A DNA stretch of 53,035 bases, taken from assembly GCF_037442045.1 (NCBI RefSeq), contig NZ_JBBIRC010000004.1:1-53035 (forward strand), in the 5' to 3' direction. The position numbers and the translations under genes were made by a program. The stretch comes from Ferroplasma sp037442045. Lineage in GTDB: Archaea > Thermoplasmatota > Thermoplasmata > Thermoplasmatales > Thermoplasmataceae. Below, piece by piece: positions 25,815 through 34,939 of the stretch (positions are counted from its first letter, which is position 1; every line of letters begins with the position of its first letter). The notes under the pieces were generated by a model that ran no database searches, was not told the origin of the DNA, and saw only the letters and a list, made by a program, of their open reading frames with translations.

Positions 25815-26807
25815 ATGAAATGTATTCTTTGTGGTAAAAATGAAGCGTTTAAATTCGGGCTCTGCAAGAGTTGCCTGGCGGATAAAATTCAGCTTAAATC
25901 AGATAATATGGAAATTTCAGTGTGCCCTAAATGCGGTTCTGTAAGGCTCAATAAAAAATGGTATTACAATAACGTGGAAAAGTTTATGGTGAAAAATGCT
26001 GTATCACATATAATAACAGACAAAACAGATAAAATATCCGAAGTAAAATCATACAATATAGGTGAAGACCAGGTTTCCCTTGATGTTATGGTTGATGACA
26101 GGAATCTTGGGGATGTTGAAAAGAGTGTAACAGTTAACCTTAAAATAATTAAAGAAAGCTGCCCGGTTTGCAACAAAGTTACCGGATCGTATTATGAATC
26201 TGTAATACAGTTAAGGACTTTGACAACAGAATATGGAAAGATACTGGAAAATGCACGGGACACTATAGTAGAATTTATGAAAACACTTAATAAAAACGAC
26301 CCAAATTCTTTCATATCGAGAATTGATACATTGAAAGAAGGTTTGGATATATATCTCGGGAAAAAAGAGGATGCAGTTAAAATTGATAAGTTTATGAACC
26401 TGGATTATTTTTGTAATGTAAAGATAACAAAATCACTTGCAGGCAGAAAGGACAGCAAGGATCTGTTTAGATACACGCACCTGATCAGAATTCTTGATTT
26501 GCCAAAGGGAGCTATAGTATATAATAAATTTTATTACATGATAAAAAGCGTAAGAGCCAATACCATGGAGCTTATTGATGTACGCAAGGGTAATACGGTT
26601 AGAATAAGTGCAAAAGAATTTTTCAGGGAACCCTTTAAGATAGTAATTAAAGACCCTGATATTGCAAAGTTCATTGTACTGTCAAGTACAGATAGGGAAT
26701 CGCAGTTGATGAATGCCGATACATTTGAGATTATAACATATCGCCAGCCATTTGAAACCAAGGAAATAGAGCTGTACAGGTATAATGGCAAATTCTATCC
26801 TCTGTGA
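25815..26807 (+). CDS. nmd3: Nmd3-family ribosome-associated protein
   Basis: A 330-residue homologue of eukaryotic Nmd3, the large-subunit export and maturation adapter. The N-terminus has paired zinc-ribbon cysteines (CILCG, CKSC, CPKCG, CPVC) in the family order, followed by the beta-rich region. In archaea it is presumably a late large-subunit biogenesis factor. The last codons overlap a GTG that could start the next gene. Confidence 0.85.
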   Translation: MKCILCGKNEAFKFGLCKSCLADKIQLKSDNMEISVCPKCGSVRLNKKWYYNNVEKFMVKNAVSHIITDKTDKISEVKSYNIGEDQVSLDVMVDDRNLGDVEKSVTVNLKIIKESCPVCNKVTGSYYESVIQLRTLTTEYGKILENARDTIVEFMKTLNKNDPNSFISRIDTLKEGLDIYLGKKEDAVKIDKFMNLDYFCNVKITKSLAGRKDSKDLFRYTHLIRILDLPKGAIVYNKFYYMIKSVRANTMELIDVRKGNTVRISAKEFFREPFKIVIKDPDIAKFIVLSSTDRESQLMNADTFEIITYRQPFETKEIELYRYNGKFYPL

Positions 26808-26839
26808 AAAACATTTTAAAGCTTTTGCAATATGCTCAT

Positions 26840-28087
26840 ATGAAAATAAGATCTGAATGGGGTAAATTAAATAAAGTTATAATGCACCGGCCTGGAACAG
26901 AGATTACATATGCCATGCTGGCGCCTAAACCATTCCTGTTTGAACGCCCATTTAACTATTCCATTGCAGAGAAGGAACATATGGGCCTGGAAGAAACATT
27001 AAAGGAAAATGGAGTTCATGTAGATCTTCTTGAGAACCTTATTGTTGATGAGGCAGATAAGAGGCTATCATTCCGGCAAAAACTTGAAGAAAAGATAATT
27101 TCACTTGTTAATTTTTATGGTACCATGGATTCTGTAAATGCAGCAAAAAATGATATGATTGAAAACCTGAAATATGTAGATTCGCTTTCTTTATTCCAGG
27201 CATTGATAATGGAGCCATCTATAGACCTTAAGGAATATGTTCCAGGAATACAGTATCCAAGAGTGTATTCAAACCTTCCACTTGCCAATCTTTATTTTAT
27301 GAGAGACCAGCAGGCAGTTTCATCCGGAGTTTTAATAGGAAATATGAAGATGCAGCAACGGAGAAAAGAAACTGATATAACATCATTTGTATTCAATGAA
27401 GTTCTTGGAATAAAAACTGCAAAAATAAGCAATGGCTTTTTTGAAGGCGGCGATTTTATGCCTGCAGGAGATTTCTGCCTTATAGGAACAGGAAACAGAA
27501 CGAATGAAGCAGGTGCAATGGAGGCTATGAATTCAGGAATTTTTGATTTTGACCGCATAGTTCTCATTTCAAATCCAATATATGACTTTATGGATGGGCA
27601 CGATGTAATGGTTAACATGCATCTTGATACATATTTCAATATACCTGCAAAGGGCACAGCGATTACATCAATAGCTCTTGCAAGAGCTGCACAGGCAAAA
27701 GTATATGAAAGGAATTCTGATAAAACTTATTCTCTTACAATTGTTACAACACTCTACGATTTTTTAAAGTCCGAAGATTATCAATTTATAGACCTTGGAA
27801 TAAGCGAGCAGCTTTCATATTCTTCGAATTTTCTTACTCTCTCAGATAATAAAATAATAGCAATAGATTCTTCAAAAGTAATACACAAACTTATTGCCGA
27901 GAATATATTTGATGAGATAACCAGAGAGAGAATATTGCATGATATGGAAATAAGAAACGGAAAAACATTTCCAGAAAGTCAACCTATGGTGGAAAGCGGA
28001 ATAGATGTTATAAAAATTGACCTGAGCGAAATAACAGGAGGCTATGGTGGTGCGCACTGTATGACTTCCGCTTTAGAAAGGACGTAA
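26840..28087 (+). CDS. arcA: arginine deiminase
   Basis: A 415-residue enzyme hydrolysing arginine to citrulline and ammonia. The start MKIRSEWGKLNKVIMHRPG, the FEGGDFMPAGD and HDVMVNMHLDTYF segments (catalytic Glu/His/Asp) and nucleophile Cys407 in GGYGGAHCMTSALER match ADI, in the guanidino-modifying superfamily. It may yield ATP via carbamate kinase or ammonia for pH homeostasis; no arcB or arcC is in the window. The start at 26840 is typical of the family; an upstream GTG at 26804 overlapping nmd3 is the alternative. Confidence 0.9.
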   Translation: MKIRSEWGKLNKVIMHRPGTEITYAMLAPKPFLFERPFNYSIAEKEHMGLEETLKENGVHVDLLENLIVDEADKRLSFRQKLEEKIISLVNFYGTMDSVNAAKNDMIENLKYVDSLSLFQALIMEPSIDLKEYVPGIQYPRVYSNLPLANLYFMRDQQAVSSGVLIGNMKMQQRRKETDITSFVFNEVLGIKTAKISNGFFEGGDFMPAGDFCLIGTGNRTNEAGAMEAMNSGIFDFDRIVLISNPIYDFMDGHDVMVNMHLDTYFNIPAKGTAITSIALARAAQAKVYERNSDKTYSLTIVTTLYDFLKSEDYQFIDLGISEQLSYSSNFLTLSDNKIIAIDSSKVIHKLIAENIFDEITRERILHDMEIRNGKTFPESQPMVESGIDVIKIDLSEITGGYGGAHCMTSALERT

Positions 28088-28201
28088 TTGCGGAAATTAT
28101 TTTTACCGTTTATTAAAAACTAAATTTCGAAAACATTATAAATTTATAAGCTATAAAGTATTTCACTAATAAAGATAAACTCAATTAATAAGGGGGATTT
28201 A

Positions 28202-28834
28202 ATGGCAGATAGAAGAAGATCAACTACAAAAGATAAATGGAAGGAAAAATCCTGGTACACTATTGTTGCACCATCATATTTCGGAGAGAAAGAGATAGGG
28301 CTTAGCCCCAGTGCAGACCCAAAAAATATGGTTAACAGAACTATAGCTGTTCCAGTGTCAACCTTTACAAACAATTTTAAAAAGGCAAGTTCAATGGTTT
28401 TATTCCAGATTGACAGGTGTGAAGGCAAACGCTGCACTACAAAATTCATAGGGCATGAAGTAAACGACGATACTATCAGGAGAATGGTAAGGAGAAGGAG
28501 AGAAAGGCTGGATATTGTTATTGACGTGAAAACCAGTGATTTATACAATATTGCAGTTAAGCTTGTTCTTGTTGCTGACCAGAAACTTACTGGCACCAAA
28601 CGTTCTGAGATCAGGTCAAACATGTTAGATTATACTGTTAAAAAAGTTGCGGAAATGGACCTTGGAACATTTGCCAATTATATAATAGGTGACGATGTTT
28701 ATGGTGACCTTGTAAATTCCTTGAAGGACGTTTATCCAATCAGGAAAATAGAGGTACGGAAAACCGAGATACGGTCACAGGCTGAAGCCCCGAATAATCT
28801 GGAACAGGAACCCGCTGAAGCCGTTCCAAACTAA
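28202..28834 (+). CDS. rps3ae: ribosomal protein S3Ae (S1e)
   Basis: A 210-residue basic protein beginning MADRRRSTTKDKWKEKSWY and containing IVAPSYFGEKEIG and RRMVRRRRERLD, diagnostic for archaeal S3Ae. Small-subunit component near the mRNA exit. GGGGGAT at 28192-28198 is a good binding site 3 nt before the ATG. tRNA-Met follows 11 nt downstream on the same strand and may share the transcript. Confidence 0.95.
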   Translation: MADRRRSTTKDKWKEKSWYTIVAPSYFGEKEIGLSPSADPKNMVNRTIAVPVSTFTNNFKKASSMVLFQIDRCEGKRCTTKFIGHEVNDDTIRRMVRRRRERLDIVIDVKTSDLYNIAVKLVLVADQKLTGTKRSEIRSNMLDYTVKKVAEMDLGTFANYIIGDDVYGDLVNSLKDVYPIRKIEVRKTEIRSQAEAPNNLEQEPAEAVPN

Positions 28835-28845
28835 AATTTTTACAG

Positions 28846-28934
28846 GCCGGGGTGGCTCAGTTGGTAGAGCGTCGGACTCATAAGCAGAAAACTGAGATAT
28901 CCGAAGGCCTCGGGTTCAATCCCCGACCCCGGCA
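28846..28934 (+). tRNA. tRNA-Met(CAT), elongator, with 16-nt intron
   Basis: Acceptor GCCGGGG/CCCCGGC, D-arm GCTCAGTTGGTAGAGC and T-loop TTCAATC give a 73-nt mature tRNA. The anticodon stem TCGGA/TCCGA encloses CTCATA plus A38, anticodon CAT at 28879-28881. A 16-nt insert (28883-28898) after position 37 is at the canonical archaeal intron site, with CTCA and TGAG able to pair as in bulge-helix-bulge substrates. The stem lacks the three G:C pairs of initiator tRNA, so elongator Met is favoured; tRNA-Ile2 with a modified C34 is possible but less likely. Confidence 0.92.
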
Positions 28935-28982
28935 ATCCTTTGGAATCTAAAATATTTTTATAGTACTGATATATGTTTATTA

Positions 28983-29588
28983 ATGGAAGAAGTTGATTTT
29001 GGAACTTACCATCATTCCACACCGGAAGAATCTGCACAGGCGAGAAAGGAATTCAAAAAAATCTTTAGCAAAGCATTTGAAAAATCTGGAATTGCTCCTG
29101 ATTCAGAAATAAATATACTGGATATTGGTTCTGGCCTTGGTTTTCTTTCTTATATTACAGCAAATTATTTTGGTAATTCAAAAATAACTGGAATTGATAT
29201 ATTTGATAATGAAAACCTTAAAGGTTCTTCACTGGAAAAAGCCAGGCACAACATGGAGATTCTAAAGCTTTCAGACAGGGTTAAATTTCTCAATGTTGAT
29301 ATATTAAGTTCCGATAATATTGATCAGGAATTTGATTTTTCCGTTTCAAATCTTGTTTTGCATAATCTTGGCAGAAAGAGATTTAAAGCATATGAGAACA
29401 TATACGGGTTGCTCAAAAACGGCGGATTCTTTCTGAACGGAGATATTTTTATAAATACTTCCATATCGAATAAATTTAATTCTGACATAAGAAAAATATC
29501 TAATATTTTTTCTGTTAATTGCAATATTGTTATGGCGAAAACAGATGGATTGCCAAATTACAGGCTTGTGTGCCTGGAGAAGATATAA
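28983..29588 (+). CDS. SAM-dependent methyltransferase, class I
   Basis: A 201-residue Rossmann methyltransferase. Motif I is ILDIGSGLGF (45-54), an acidic residue after the second strand lies in GIDIFD, motif II in VDILSSD and motif IV-like SNLVLHNLG near 123. About 35 residues precede the fold. The family (methyltransferase 11/25 type) is very broad, and the substrate cannot be told. A TATA-like TTTTTATAG at 28955-28963 lies about 25 nt before the ATG, consistent with a leaderless monocistronic gene. Confidence 0.8.
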   Translation: MEEVDFGTYHHSTPEESAQARKEFKKIFSKAFEKSGIAPDSEINILDIGSGLGFLSYITANYFGNSKITGIDIFDNENLKGSSLEKARHNMEILKLSDRVKFLNVDILSSDNIDQEFDFSVSNLVLHNLGRKRFKAYENIYGLLKNGGFFLNGDIFINTSISNKFNSDIRKISNIFSVNCNIVMAKTDGLPNYRLVCLEKI

Positions 29589-30018
29589 TTCAAAACCAAA
29601 ACTTGATTTATTTCTTTTAAATATTTGAAGCAACATAAGTTATGGTTTAGCTATTAATTATGTGAATTCTTTTCTATTTCATTTGAATATTGAATTATGA
29701 ATAGTAGAAATATTAAAAAAAGTATTCCCCCATGAACCATGATATCTTAAAATAATAGGATTCATATATGGAGGTGAATATTACGAAAATTATAGTTGCA
29801 AAGGATAATGAGAAGGATACTAAATTTCTGATGGATAAATTGCTACAAATGCATAAGTGGTCGAAAATGAGTACACAATAACTGTTCCGATAATTATAAT
29901 GGTAAATGAAATAATAAAAATATTGACTACATGCCAGGTAAGCATCAAAAGCAGAGCTTCAATTATATTTAATAAATCAGGACGTTTATAATCACATGAA
30001 GTGTATATATTATTAATA
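29589..30018 (+). other. 430-nt gap before the IS607 relic, no clear gene
   Basis: A 37-codon frame (ATG 29768, stop 29879-29881) reads MEVNITKIIVAKDNEKD and contains GGAGGTGA right after its ATG, more like a binding site for something lost than a gene. On the minus strand a hydrophobic frame (EALLLMLTWHVVNIF) runs toward 29820 and may be a membrane protein fragment. Neither is convincing. The stretch looks like decayed DNA next to a transposon. Confidence 0.25.
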
Positions 30019-30430
30019 ATGAAAGCCAAAGAAGTCCTGAACCTGTTACAGATATCCAGAAAGACTCTTCATGCCTATGCTAAAGCAGCCAGGATTCGTT
30101 ATACTATCATGCCCAATAAGATGTACAACTGCAATGAGGAAGATGTATATAGGATACTTAAGAAGGATATAAAGAGGAAAACTGTTCTCTATGCGCGTGT
30201 TTCAACAGCAAAACCGAAAACAGACCTGCAAAATCAGATAGAATGGATGAAGCAGTAGTGTTTCATGAATGGTTATACTATTAATGTCCAATATTGCTTC
30301 TGGAATATCTTTTTTTAAAATGCCTTATAATGGATAATAAGTATGAAAAAGTTATTGTAAAATATAATTACCTTTAACAGGAAATGAATTTAAATTATTC
30401 AGCTATTTATTCAAAAAATATAGGAAATAA
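30019..30430 (+). pseudogene. tnpA: IS607 serine recombinase (TnpA), disrupted
   Basis: The frame starts MKAKEVLNLLQISRKTLHAY, a MerR-like helix-turn-helix, and continues to VLYARVSTAKPKTDLQNQI with the catalytic serine in RVST. It stops at TAG 30256-30258 after 79 codons. Past the stop, pieces in other frames (CFMNGYTIN, LIMDNKYEKVIVKY, LTGNEFKLFSYLFKKY) continue the recombinase in order. At least three disruptions make it nonfunctional. Intact TnpA is about 190-210 residues. Confidence 0.75.
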
Positions 30431-30440
30431 GAATAATAAG

Positions 30441-30733
30441 ATATAAAACAGAAGAATCAGGAATAAAAACAATAGTTATTTATGAAGCATAAAGAGAAAA
30501 GCATTATTCCTTGATAAAGAAACAATAGAACATCATAATAACTGTTCAGGAAAGAAAATATAAAGAGATCTATTCAGAACATCTAATAGAACTATAATCA
30601 ATGCAGATGCCAATGCAGCATACAATATGATAAGAAAAGCAATTCCAGAATAATTATAGGGATAGAGGATTTTGGATTGCATCCGGGAAGTTTAAGCATT
30701 AAAAAGATGATAAATTCTAAAGGAGTTTATTAA
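30441..30733 (+). pseudogene. tnpB: TnpB C-terminal relic
   Basis: Reading frames with several stops give YKTEESGIKTIVIYEA, FLDKETIEHHNNCSGKK, DLFRTSNRTIINADANAAYN and MIRKAIPE, then GIEDFGLHPGSLSIKK to a TAA at 30731-30733. The NADANAAYN segment contains the last RuvC aspartate of TnpB, and the order of pieces matches the C-terminal third of that nuclease. The sequence type differs from the TnpB fragment at 20984-21457. Clearly dead. Confidence 0.65.
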
Positions 30734-30954
30734 AATGCTTAACAGAAATCGTAATCTTTGTGCTTCAGGTATGTCTTACTATAATGAATATAAATTTATA
30801 GCATAATTCCATATTTTCAGCCTTTTCATATTGTGGCAGTTGTGCCTGATATGCCAGAGTTGCCGAAGTGAAATGCCAAGAAGGATTTTGGCTACGGCCG
30901 TGTATGCCATATTCGAAATTGAAAAATTAATATAATTACAGGATATTGTTATTT

Positions 30955-31563
30955 ATGAAAAATAATTTAAGGGAGATTTCACTTGTTGCTGACCATCCAA
31001 AGTGCATGATTTTAAATAAATTGATGGAGATAAATGTTCAAGCAAGAATTTTTGAATTAAATGCAGGAATTGATACAACGAATCATCTAATAGGAATCAA
31101 TGATTATAAGAACAATATTCCAAAGTTAAAGGATGATAGCATAACAATTTATAAAAATATAAAGGATAAAACATGGATGGAAAGCAGCAGTTGCGAAGTA
31201 TGTACTGCTGCTGCGAAGCTAAATGCACTTATAATCAATGTCAAAGTATTTCATGATGGGAAAGTTCAGTATAAAATGTTATTTCAAAAACAAGAAATTC
31301 TAAAATTGTTGAAAGAGCAGTTAGATTCAACAGATATAAAGTACAGCATTTCAGATATTGACCAGAAAATTCCAAATGAATTGACTCTCAGGCAAAAAGA
31401 GATTTTATATATTGCATTTAGAATGGGATATTTTGATATAACCAGGAAAATAAAACTTGAAGATATTGCGAATGAAGTGGGAATTAGCAAAAAATCTGTA
31501 CAGATAACATTAAGAAGGGCACTGAATAAAATAGTTTTGGAATATGTTTTTGAAAATTTATAG
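30955..31563 (+). CDS. HTH-10 (bacterio-opsin activator type) regulator
   Basis: A 202-residue archaeal regulator. The C-terminal 60 residues form the HTH-10 domain: LTLRQKEILYIAFRMGYFD, then IKLEDIANEVGISKKSVQ and a last helix. The N-terminal 140 residues have a cysteine pair in SSCEVCTAAAK, which could sense metal or redox state; this is inference. An AT-rich TATA-like stretch (30928-30937) precedes the ATG at 30955. Its position beside a transposon relic and a DUF1059 gene gives no clear target. Confidence 0.8.
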   Translation: MKNNLREISLVADHPKCMILNKLMEINVQARIFELNAGIDTTNHLIGINDYKNNIPKLKDDSITIYKNIKDKTWMESSSCEVCTAAAKLNALIINVKVFHDGKVQYKMLFQKQEILKLLKEQLDSTDIKYSISDIDQKIPNELTLRQKEILYIAFRMGYFDITRKIKLEDIANEVGISKKSVQITLRRALNKIVLEYVFENL

Positions 31564-31610
31564 TACACATGTGTATCTCTTAACTTATATAGTTTTAACC
31601 ATTATATAAT

Positions 31611-31799
31611 ATGGTGATAAAAATTAGCTATGAATTTAAATGCAAGGACATAGGAATGGATTGTGGATTTGATGTAAAGGCTGATTCCATAGACGAATTA
31701 ATACCAGTAATACAGGCCCATGCAAAAAATGCACATGGAATAAATGAAATTAGCCCGGAATTATATGAAACTGTAAAAAAAGCAATAAAAAAGGCATAA
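31611..31799 (+). CDS. DUF1059 small protein
   Basis: A 62-residue protein with Cys11 and Cys18 in FKCKDIGMDCGFDVKADS and the conserved HAKNAHGI, matching DUF1059. The paired cysteines and histidines suggest metal binding, but no function is established. It follows the HTH-10 gene by 47 nt, with an AT-rich promoter-like stretch between. Confidence 0.85.
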   Translation: MVIKISYEFKCKDIGMDCGFDVKADSIDELIPVIQAHAKNAHGINEISPELYETVKKAIKKA

Positions 31800-31986
31800 A
31801 TAAGTTTTATGTTATTTATAAATTATTTTTTAATTTCAGTTAAATGGTTAACAATATGAAATGGTTTTTGACCTTTTATATTTCTATTTTTATTATATAA
31901 TATTTTGATTAAATCTTTACAATTACCCTTTAAATGTAAAAGCAGTGCTGAATATATTTATTATATTTAACCTGTGGGTAAAATAT

Positions 31987-32058
31987 GCGATTGCCGGGAT
32001 TTGAACCCGAGTTAGTGGCTTGGGAAGCCACTGTGATACCAGGCTACACCACAATCGC
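31987..32058 (-). tRNA. tRNA-Gly(CCC)
   Basis: A 72-nt minus-strand tRNA with acceptor GCGATTG/CAATCGC and T-loop TTCAAAT. The anticodon stem GTGGC/GCCAC encloses TTCCCAA, anticodon CCC (glycine, GGG codons). No intron. The 187-nt gap before it (31800-31986) is very AT-rich with no gene seen. Confidence 0.94.
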
Positions 32059-32089
32059 TTCATTATGTATTATTATACAATATATAAAT

Positions 32090-32581
32090 TTATAATATCT
32101 TTACCTGCCTTCTTTTAGCAAGGTCCAGAACCATGATTCCCATTTCGGTTGGTTCATAATTTTTATCCATAAGCCCCATACGATATAGTTGTTTGCATTC
32201 ATCGGGGTGTTCTTTCCTTTCACGCTTCAATAACAGCAATCTCAGGCATTCGATTTTAATATATTTTATATATTCCTTTTCTGTCATGTCTTTAAGTATA
32301 TAATGACCTTTATTTGCTATTTCATAATATGTGTGGTGTTTATGCACTTCATTTGTCTTTTTCAGCTTTGCCTGTGTCCTTTTAACTGATGCACCGTCAT
32401 ATTTTTCTATTAATCCCATGGAGTACAACCTTTCTATGTAAATTTGTACGTTGGCCTGCGGTATGCTGGTATAAATCTTTATATTTTTAGCATAATCGAG
32501 CTTTGCAAGTTGAAAATGCTGTAAAACCATAAGCATTTCGTGGTCCATTGCAAGCATTTTTTTTATATCCTGTTCTTCCAT
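32090..32581 (-). CDS. DUF2250-like winged-helix protein
   Basis: A 163-residue protein. Residues 18-60 (LQHFQLAKLDYAKNIKIYT, then PQANVQIYIERLYSMGLIEKY) form a winged-helix domain like archaeal DUF2250 proteins; a second, Lys-rich part with HHTYYEIANKGHYILKD looks like another wing. Probably DNA-binding, but targets are unknown. It lies divergent from the glutamate dehydrogenase gene 127 nt away, so gdhA is a possible target. Confidence 0.7.
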   Translation of the reverse strand: MEEQDIKKMLAMDHEMLMVLQHFQLAKLDYAKNIKIYTSIPQANVQIYIERLYSMGLIEKYDGASVKRTQAKLKKTNEVHKHHTYYEIANKGHYILKDMTEKEYIKYIKIECLRLLLLKRERKEHPDECKQLYRMGLMDKNYEPTEMGIMVLDLAKRRQVKIL

Positions 32582-32708
32582 ATATTTTTTATAATGTCAT
32601 CACTATATAAAAATTTAATTTGTGCAGGATGCGTGTTATCAAGGAACAATGAATAAGTGTAGAAGGAAAGTTTAAACTATACCTTGGTAATTTACAGGTG
32701 GTGTTTAT

Positions 32709-33959
32709 ATGGAAAATTTAGATCCGTTTGATATTGCTCTTGAGCAGCTGGATAAGGCTGCAAAAATTATGAAGCTGGATAAGGCAAGCGTAGATGTTCT
32801 GAGCTCTCCAAAAGAGATCCTCCAGGTAAGCATACCTGTCAAGATGGACAATGGAGTAACACAGGTATTTACAGGATTCAGAGTGCATTACAATAATGCG
32901 AGAGGCCCAATGAAAGGTGGAATAAGGTATTATATTAAAGAAAATCTCTCTGAGGTAAAGGCTCTTTCTGCATGGATGACATGGAAAACTGCACTTCTCG
33001 GGCTTCCATTTGGAGGTGCAAAGGGAGGAATAATATGTGATGCCAAGAAACTCAGCAAGGCAGAACTTGAAAGATTAAGCAGGGGATATATAGATGCTAT
33101 TGTCAATTTTATCGGCCCTGAAATAGATGTACCTGCACCTGATGTTTACACAACACCACAGATCATGGGATGGATGATGGATGAATATGAGAAAATAGTA
33201 AGGCATTCTGCTCCAGGCGTCATTACTGGAAAGCCGTTAACAATTGGTGGTTCTCTGGGAAGAGGCGACGCAACTGCAAAAGGTGGCATGTATGTACTGA
33301 AAGAGGGAGCAAAATATAAAGGCATAGACCTTACAAAAGCAAAATTTGCAGTTCAGGGATTTGGAAATGCAGGACAATTTGCAGTGAAATTTGTAAAGGA
33401 AATGTTTGGCGCCAAAGTTGTAGCAGTTTCTGATTCAAGTGGTGGAATTTACAAGGAAAGCGGAATAGATTACAATGAATTGCTTGCATACAAAGAAAAG
33501 AATGGAACTGTAGAAAACTTCCCGGGTTCAAAAAACATATCTAATGAAGACCTTCTGGAAGCAAATGTTGATGTACTTATACCATCTGCTATAGAAGATC
33601 AGCTTACAGGAGAAAATGCAGCAAAGGTTAAGGCAAAAATAGTTCTTGAGCTTGCTAATGGACCATCAACTCCTGAAGCAGATGAGATATTTTATAAAAA
33701 CGATGTTTTGCTGCTCCCTGACTTCCTTTCCAATGCAGGAGGTGTTACAGTATCATATTTTGAATGGGTTCAGAATATAACAGGTGATTACTGGACAGAG
33801 GAAACAGTTTATAACAGGCTTGACCAAAAAATGACTGCAGCCACAAAGGATGTTATTGCAGCACATGAAAAATACAACACGGATCCGAGAACAGCAGCGT
33901 ATATAATAGCAGTACAGAGAGTGCTTGATGCAATGAAAGCCAGAGGGCTTTTAAACTAA
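32709..33959 (+). CDS. gdhA: glutamate dehydrogenase
   Basis: A 416-residue hexameric-type GDH interconverting glutamate and 2-oxoglutarate plus ammonia. GPMKGGIRYY, the catalytic lysine in LPFGGAKGGI, the PAPDVYT motif and the dinucleotide-binding GFGNAGQFA are all present. Length is typical of archaeal GDH. GGTGGTG at 32697-32703 is a good binding site before the ATG. It is monocistronic. NAD or NADP preference cannot be fixed with certainty. Confidence 0.96.
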   Translation: MENLDPFDIALEQLDKAAKIMKLDKASVDVLSSPKEILQVSIPVKMDNGVTQVFTGFRVHYNNARGPMKGGIRYYIKENLSEVKALSAWMTWKTALLGLPFGGAKGGIICDAKKLSKAELERLSRGYIDAIVNFIGPEIDVPAPDVYTTPQIMGWMMDEYEKIVRHSAPGVITGKPLTIGGSLGRGDATAKGGMYVLKEGAKYKGIDLTKAKFAVQGFGNAGQFAVKFVKEMFGAKVVAVSDSSGGIYKESGIDYNELLAYKEKNGTVENFPGSKNISNEDLLEANVDVLIPSAIEDQLTGENAAKVKAKIVLELANGPSTPEADEIFYKNDVLLLPDFLSNAGGVTVSYFEWVQNITGDYWTEETVYNRLDQKMTAATKDVIAAHEKYNTDPRTAAYIIAVQRVLDAMKARGLLN

Positions 33960-34035
33960 TTTTATTTATATTTTAATCTTTATTTTTGTTTTTCCAAAAA
34001 GAATATTTATAATAGACCGATTCATTCATGATTAT

Positions 34036-34776
34036 ATGACTAGAATAAATATTTCTGTGAAGAATCTTAAAGACGTAGTTGATATGCTGAGTACAGTTGT
34101 TACTGAAGCAAAATTCAATATTGGCCAGCAGGGAATAACAGTAAGTGCTGTAGATCCAGCCCATGTTGCAATGGTTTCTTTAGACGTACCGAAAAGTGTT
34201 CTTTCTGAATACGATATAGAAGGAGAAGAAGAAATATCACTTGATTTGGAAAAAGTAAAAGGAATCCTGAAACTTGCTTCAGGGAATGATTCTTTTGTAA
34301 TTACAAAGGGAAGGGAAAAATTAAAATTTGAAATTGGCAATATAACTAAAAGCATATCCCTTCTTGACAACAGCCAGATAACTACACCAAGAGTACCACA
34401 AATTACAGCTGAAGACTATATAGTACTTAACAAGGGGGACTTTGAAAAAGGATTGCGGGCAGCCGAAGATGTATCTGATGCTATAAGGCTTACAATGACT
34501 CCAGATAGCTTTTCAGCGAAGTCAATGTCAGAGGCAGATGAAAGTGAAATGATTTTGCCAGTAAATATGTTAAAGGAAATTAAATGCAATGAATCGATAA
34601 AATCTTCATATCCTCTTGAATATCTTATAAAATTCATGAAATCAATATCACCAAACGAAGAAATAAAAATTTCATTCAAAAGTGATTATCCCATGACAAT
34701 AGAATTTAATCTTGGCAGTGAATCACCAGATAGAATAAAAGGAAGATTCCTTCTTGCACCAAGGATGGAATCATAA
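34036..34776 (+). CDS. pcn: DNA sliding clamp PCNA
   Basis: A 246-residue two-lobed clamp subunit. The loop AVDPAHVAMV near residue 40, the interdomain connector region around 118-130 and the C-terminal FLLAPRMES are typical. It tethers DNA polymerase, FEN1 and ligase. It is the only PCNA gene in the window. Its stop codon is 2 nt from the 3' end of the convergent tRNA-Arg. Confidence 0.95.
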   Translation: MTRINISVKNLKDVVDMLSTVVTEAKFNIGQQGITVSAVDPAHVAMVSLDVPKSVLSEYDIEGEEEISLDLEKVKGILKLASGNDSFVITKGREKLKFEIGNITKSISLLDNSQITTPRVPQITAEDYIVLNKGDFEKGLRAAEDVSDAIRLTMTPDSFSAKSMSEADESEMILPVNMLKEIKCNESIKSSYPLEYLIKFMKSISPNEEIKISFKSDYPMTIEFNLGSESPDRIKGRFLLAPRMES

Positions 34777-34778
34777 AG

Positions 34779-34853
34779 CGGGCACGAGGGGATTTGGACC
34801 CCTGATTTACAGCTTAGGAGGCTGTTGCCCTATCCATGCTAGGCCACGTGCCC
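34779..34853 (-). tRNA. tRNA-Arg(CCT)
   Basis: A 75-nt minus-strand tRNA with acceptor GGGCACG/CGTGCCC, discriminator G, and a TCCAAAT T-loop. The anticodon stem ACAGC/GCTGT holds CTCCTAA, anticodon CCT (arginine, AGG codons). No intron. Confidence 0.94.
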
Positions 34854-34939
34854 ATCTTCACGTAATCAAACAAAAGCATTTAATTTTTTTTAATTGAAAT
34901 AAAGAAATAAATATTTATTTTTCTAAATTGTAAAATGAT

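Larger units (their letters stand above)
30019..30740 (+). mobile_element. decayed IS607-family element (tnpA-tnpB remains)
   Basis: A serine-recombinase tnpA with several disruptions is followed directly by the C-terminal part of a tnpB, in the gene order of IS607. Most of tnpB is missing. The sequence after 30740 up to 30954 contains no gene and may include the right end, where TGCTTCAGGTATGTC (30761-30775) is similar to the CTTCAGGCATGTC near 20974. Terminal boundaries are not resolved. Confidence 0.65.

Noticed and set aside
29820..30029. Hydrophobic 69-codon minus-strand frame
   Set aside because: It overlaps the start of the IS607 relic and has no promoter or recognised family; more likely decayed DNA.
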